A program made the translations under genes and the position numbers. This document shows positions 63,926 through 64,000 of a stretch of 64,000 bases of DNA, piece by piece. Under the pieces are notes generated by a model that was not told the DNA's origin, did no database searches, and saw only the letters and a list, made by a program, of their open reading frames with translations. Every line of letters begins with the position of its first letter. Positions within the stretch are counted from its first letter, which is position 1. Origin of the DNA: Sphaerolaimus hirsutus (taxonomy: Eukaryota > Nematoda > Chromadorea > Monhysterida > Sphaerolaimidae); contig OZ038451.1 in the NCBI GenBank assembly GCA_964036195.1, forward strand, positions 310,001 through 374,000. The letters are read 5' to 3'.

Positions 63926-64000
63926 CCAGCAGGCTTTCAACGTGAGTGCCTCGTAAATGAGAAAAATACAAAAGCGCGTCAATGGATAATGGAATTCACC

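Noticed and set aside
63648-63982. Overlapping Ala/Arg/Gly-rich frames on both strands
   Set aside because: Produced by ggcgcc repeats; no start context or family resemblance.

Overview
This is a window of a repeat-choked animal (metazoan, probably invertebrate) genome. It is AT-rich, has short GT-AG introns, carries a neuronal-type receptor gene fragment, and is otherwise mostly transposable elements and satellites. Nothing in it looks prokaryotic. I cannot name the species. A 200-base run of N marks an assembly gap at 63245-63444.

Layout. 1-2879: a Maverick/Polinton-type DNA polymerase B gene (minus strand, spliced, running off the window), head-to-head with an unrecognised 358-codon ORF only 12 bp away. 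3469-6429: small elements (a MITE, a TRIM-like LTR element, two hAT-like non-autonomous elements). 6447-7735: the ligand-binding half of a Cys-loop (nicotinic acetylcholine receptor-like) subunit in four exons. 7902-11537: MITEs and a 2.5-kb hAT-like element carrying a 1.48-kb palindrome. 11706-14272: a ~167-bp satellite that flips orientation near 12856.

14273-59194 is one nested insertion, about 45 kb, that splits the satellite. It is flanked by TTAA and has inverted ends starting GGCGTTTACACTGCA; the satellite resumes at 59196-59615. Inside it lies a large palindrome (arms about 2 kb, centre near 53.3 kb). The left arm is split by a 36-kb BEL/Pao retrotransposon complex on the minus strand: LTR1 (15318-16568), a shredded copy A (16569-38073), LTR3 (38074-39378), a largely readable copy B (39379-50395) and LTR4 (50396-51668). 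The 5-bp duplication gaaaa pairs LTR1 with LTR4. The simplest history is insertion of B into A, then recombination that removed A's 5' end.

The BEL/Pao elements encode gag, aspartic protease, reverse transcriptase, RNase H and integrase. After the integrase C-terminal domain comes an envelope-like glycoprotein with features of the class III (gB/chuvirus-like) fusogens. It is attached in frame through an internal signal peptide.

Copy A is further interrupted by two hAT-like elements full of GTATGTGCCC motifs, a hAT-like element made of CGGAAAA repeats, a MITE, and an 8.4-kb block (20587-28954). That block holds a Ty3/gypsy remnant, a solo BEL LTR, and a divergent pair of spliced genes (here M and P) that I do not recognise. 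M/P and the Polinton pair are the least explained coding sequences in the window.

59616-64000 is again MITEs, hAT-like elements and tandem repeats. No tRNA, rRNA or CRISPR array was seen.
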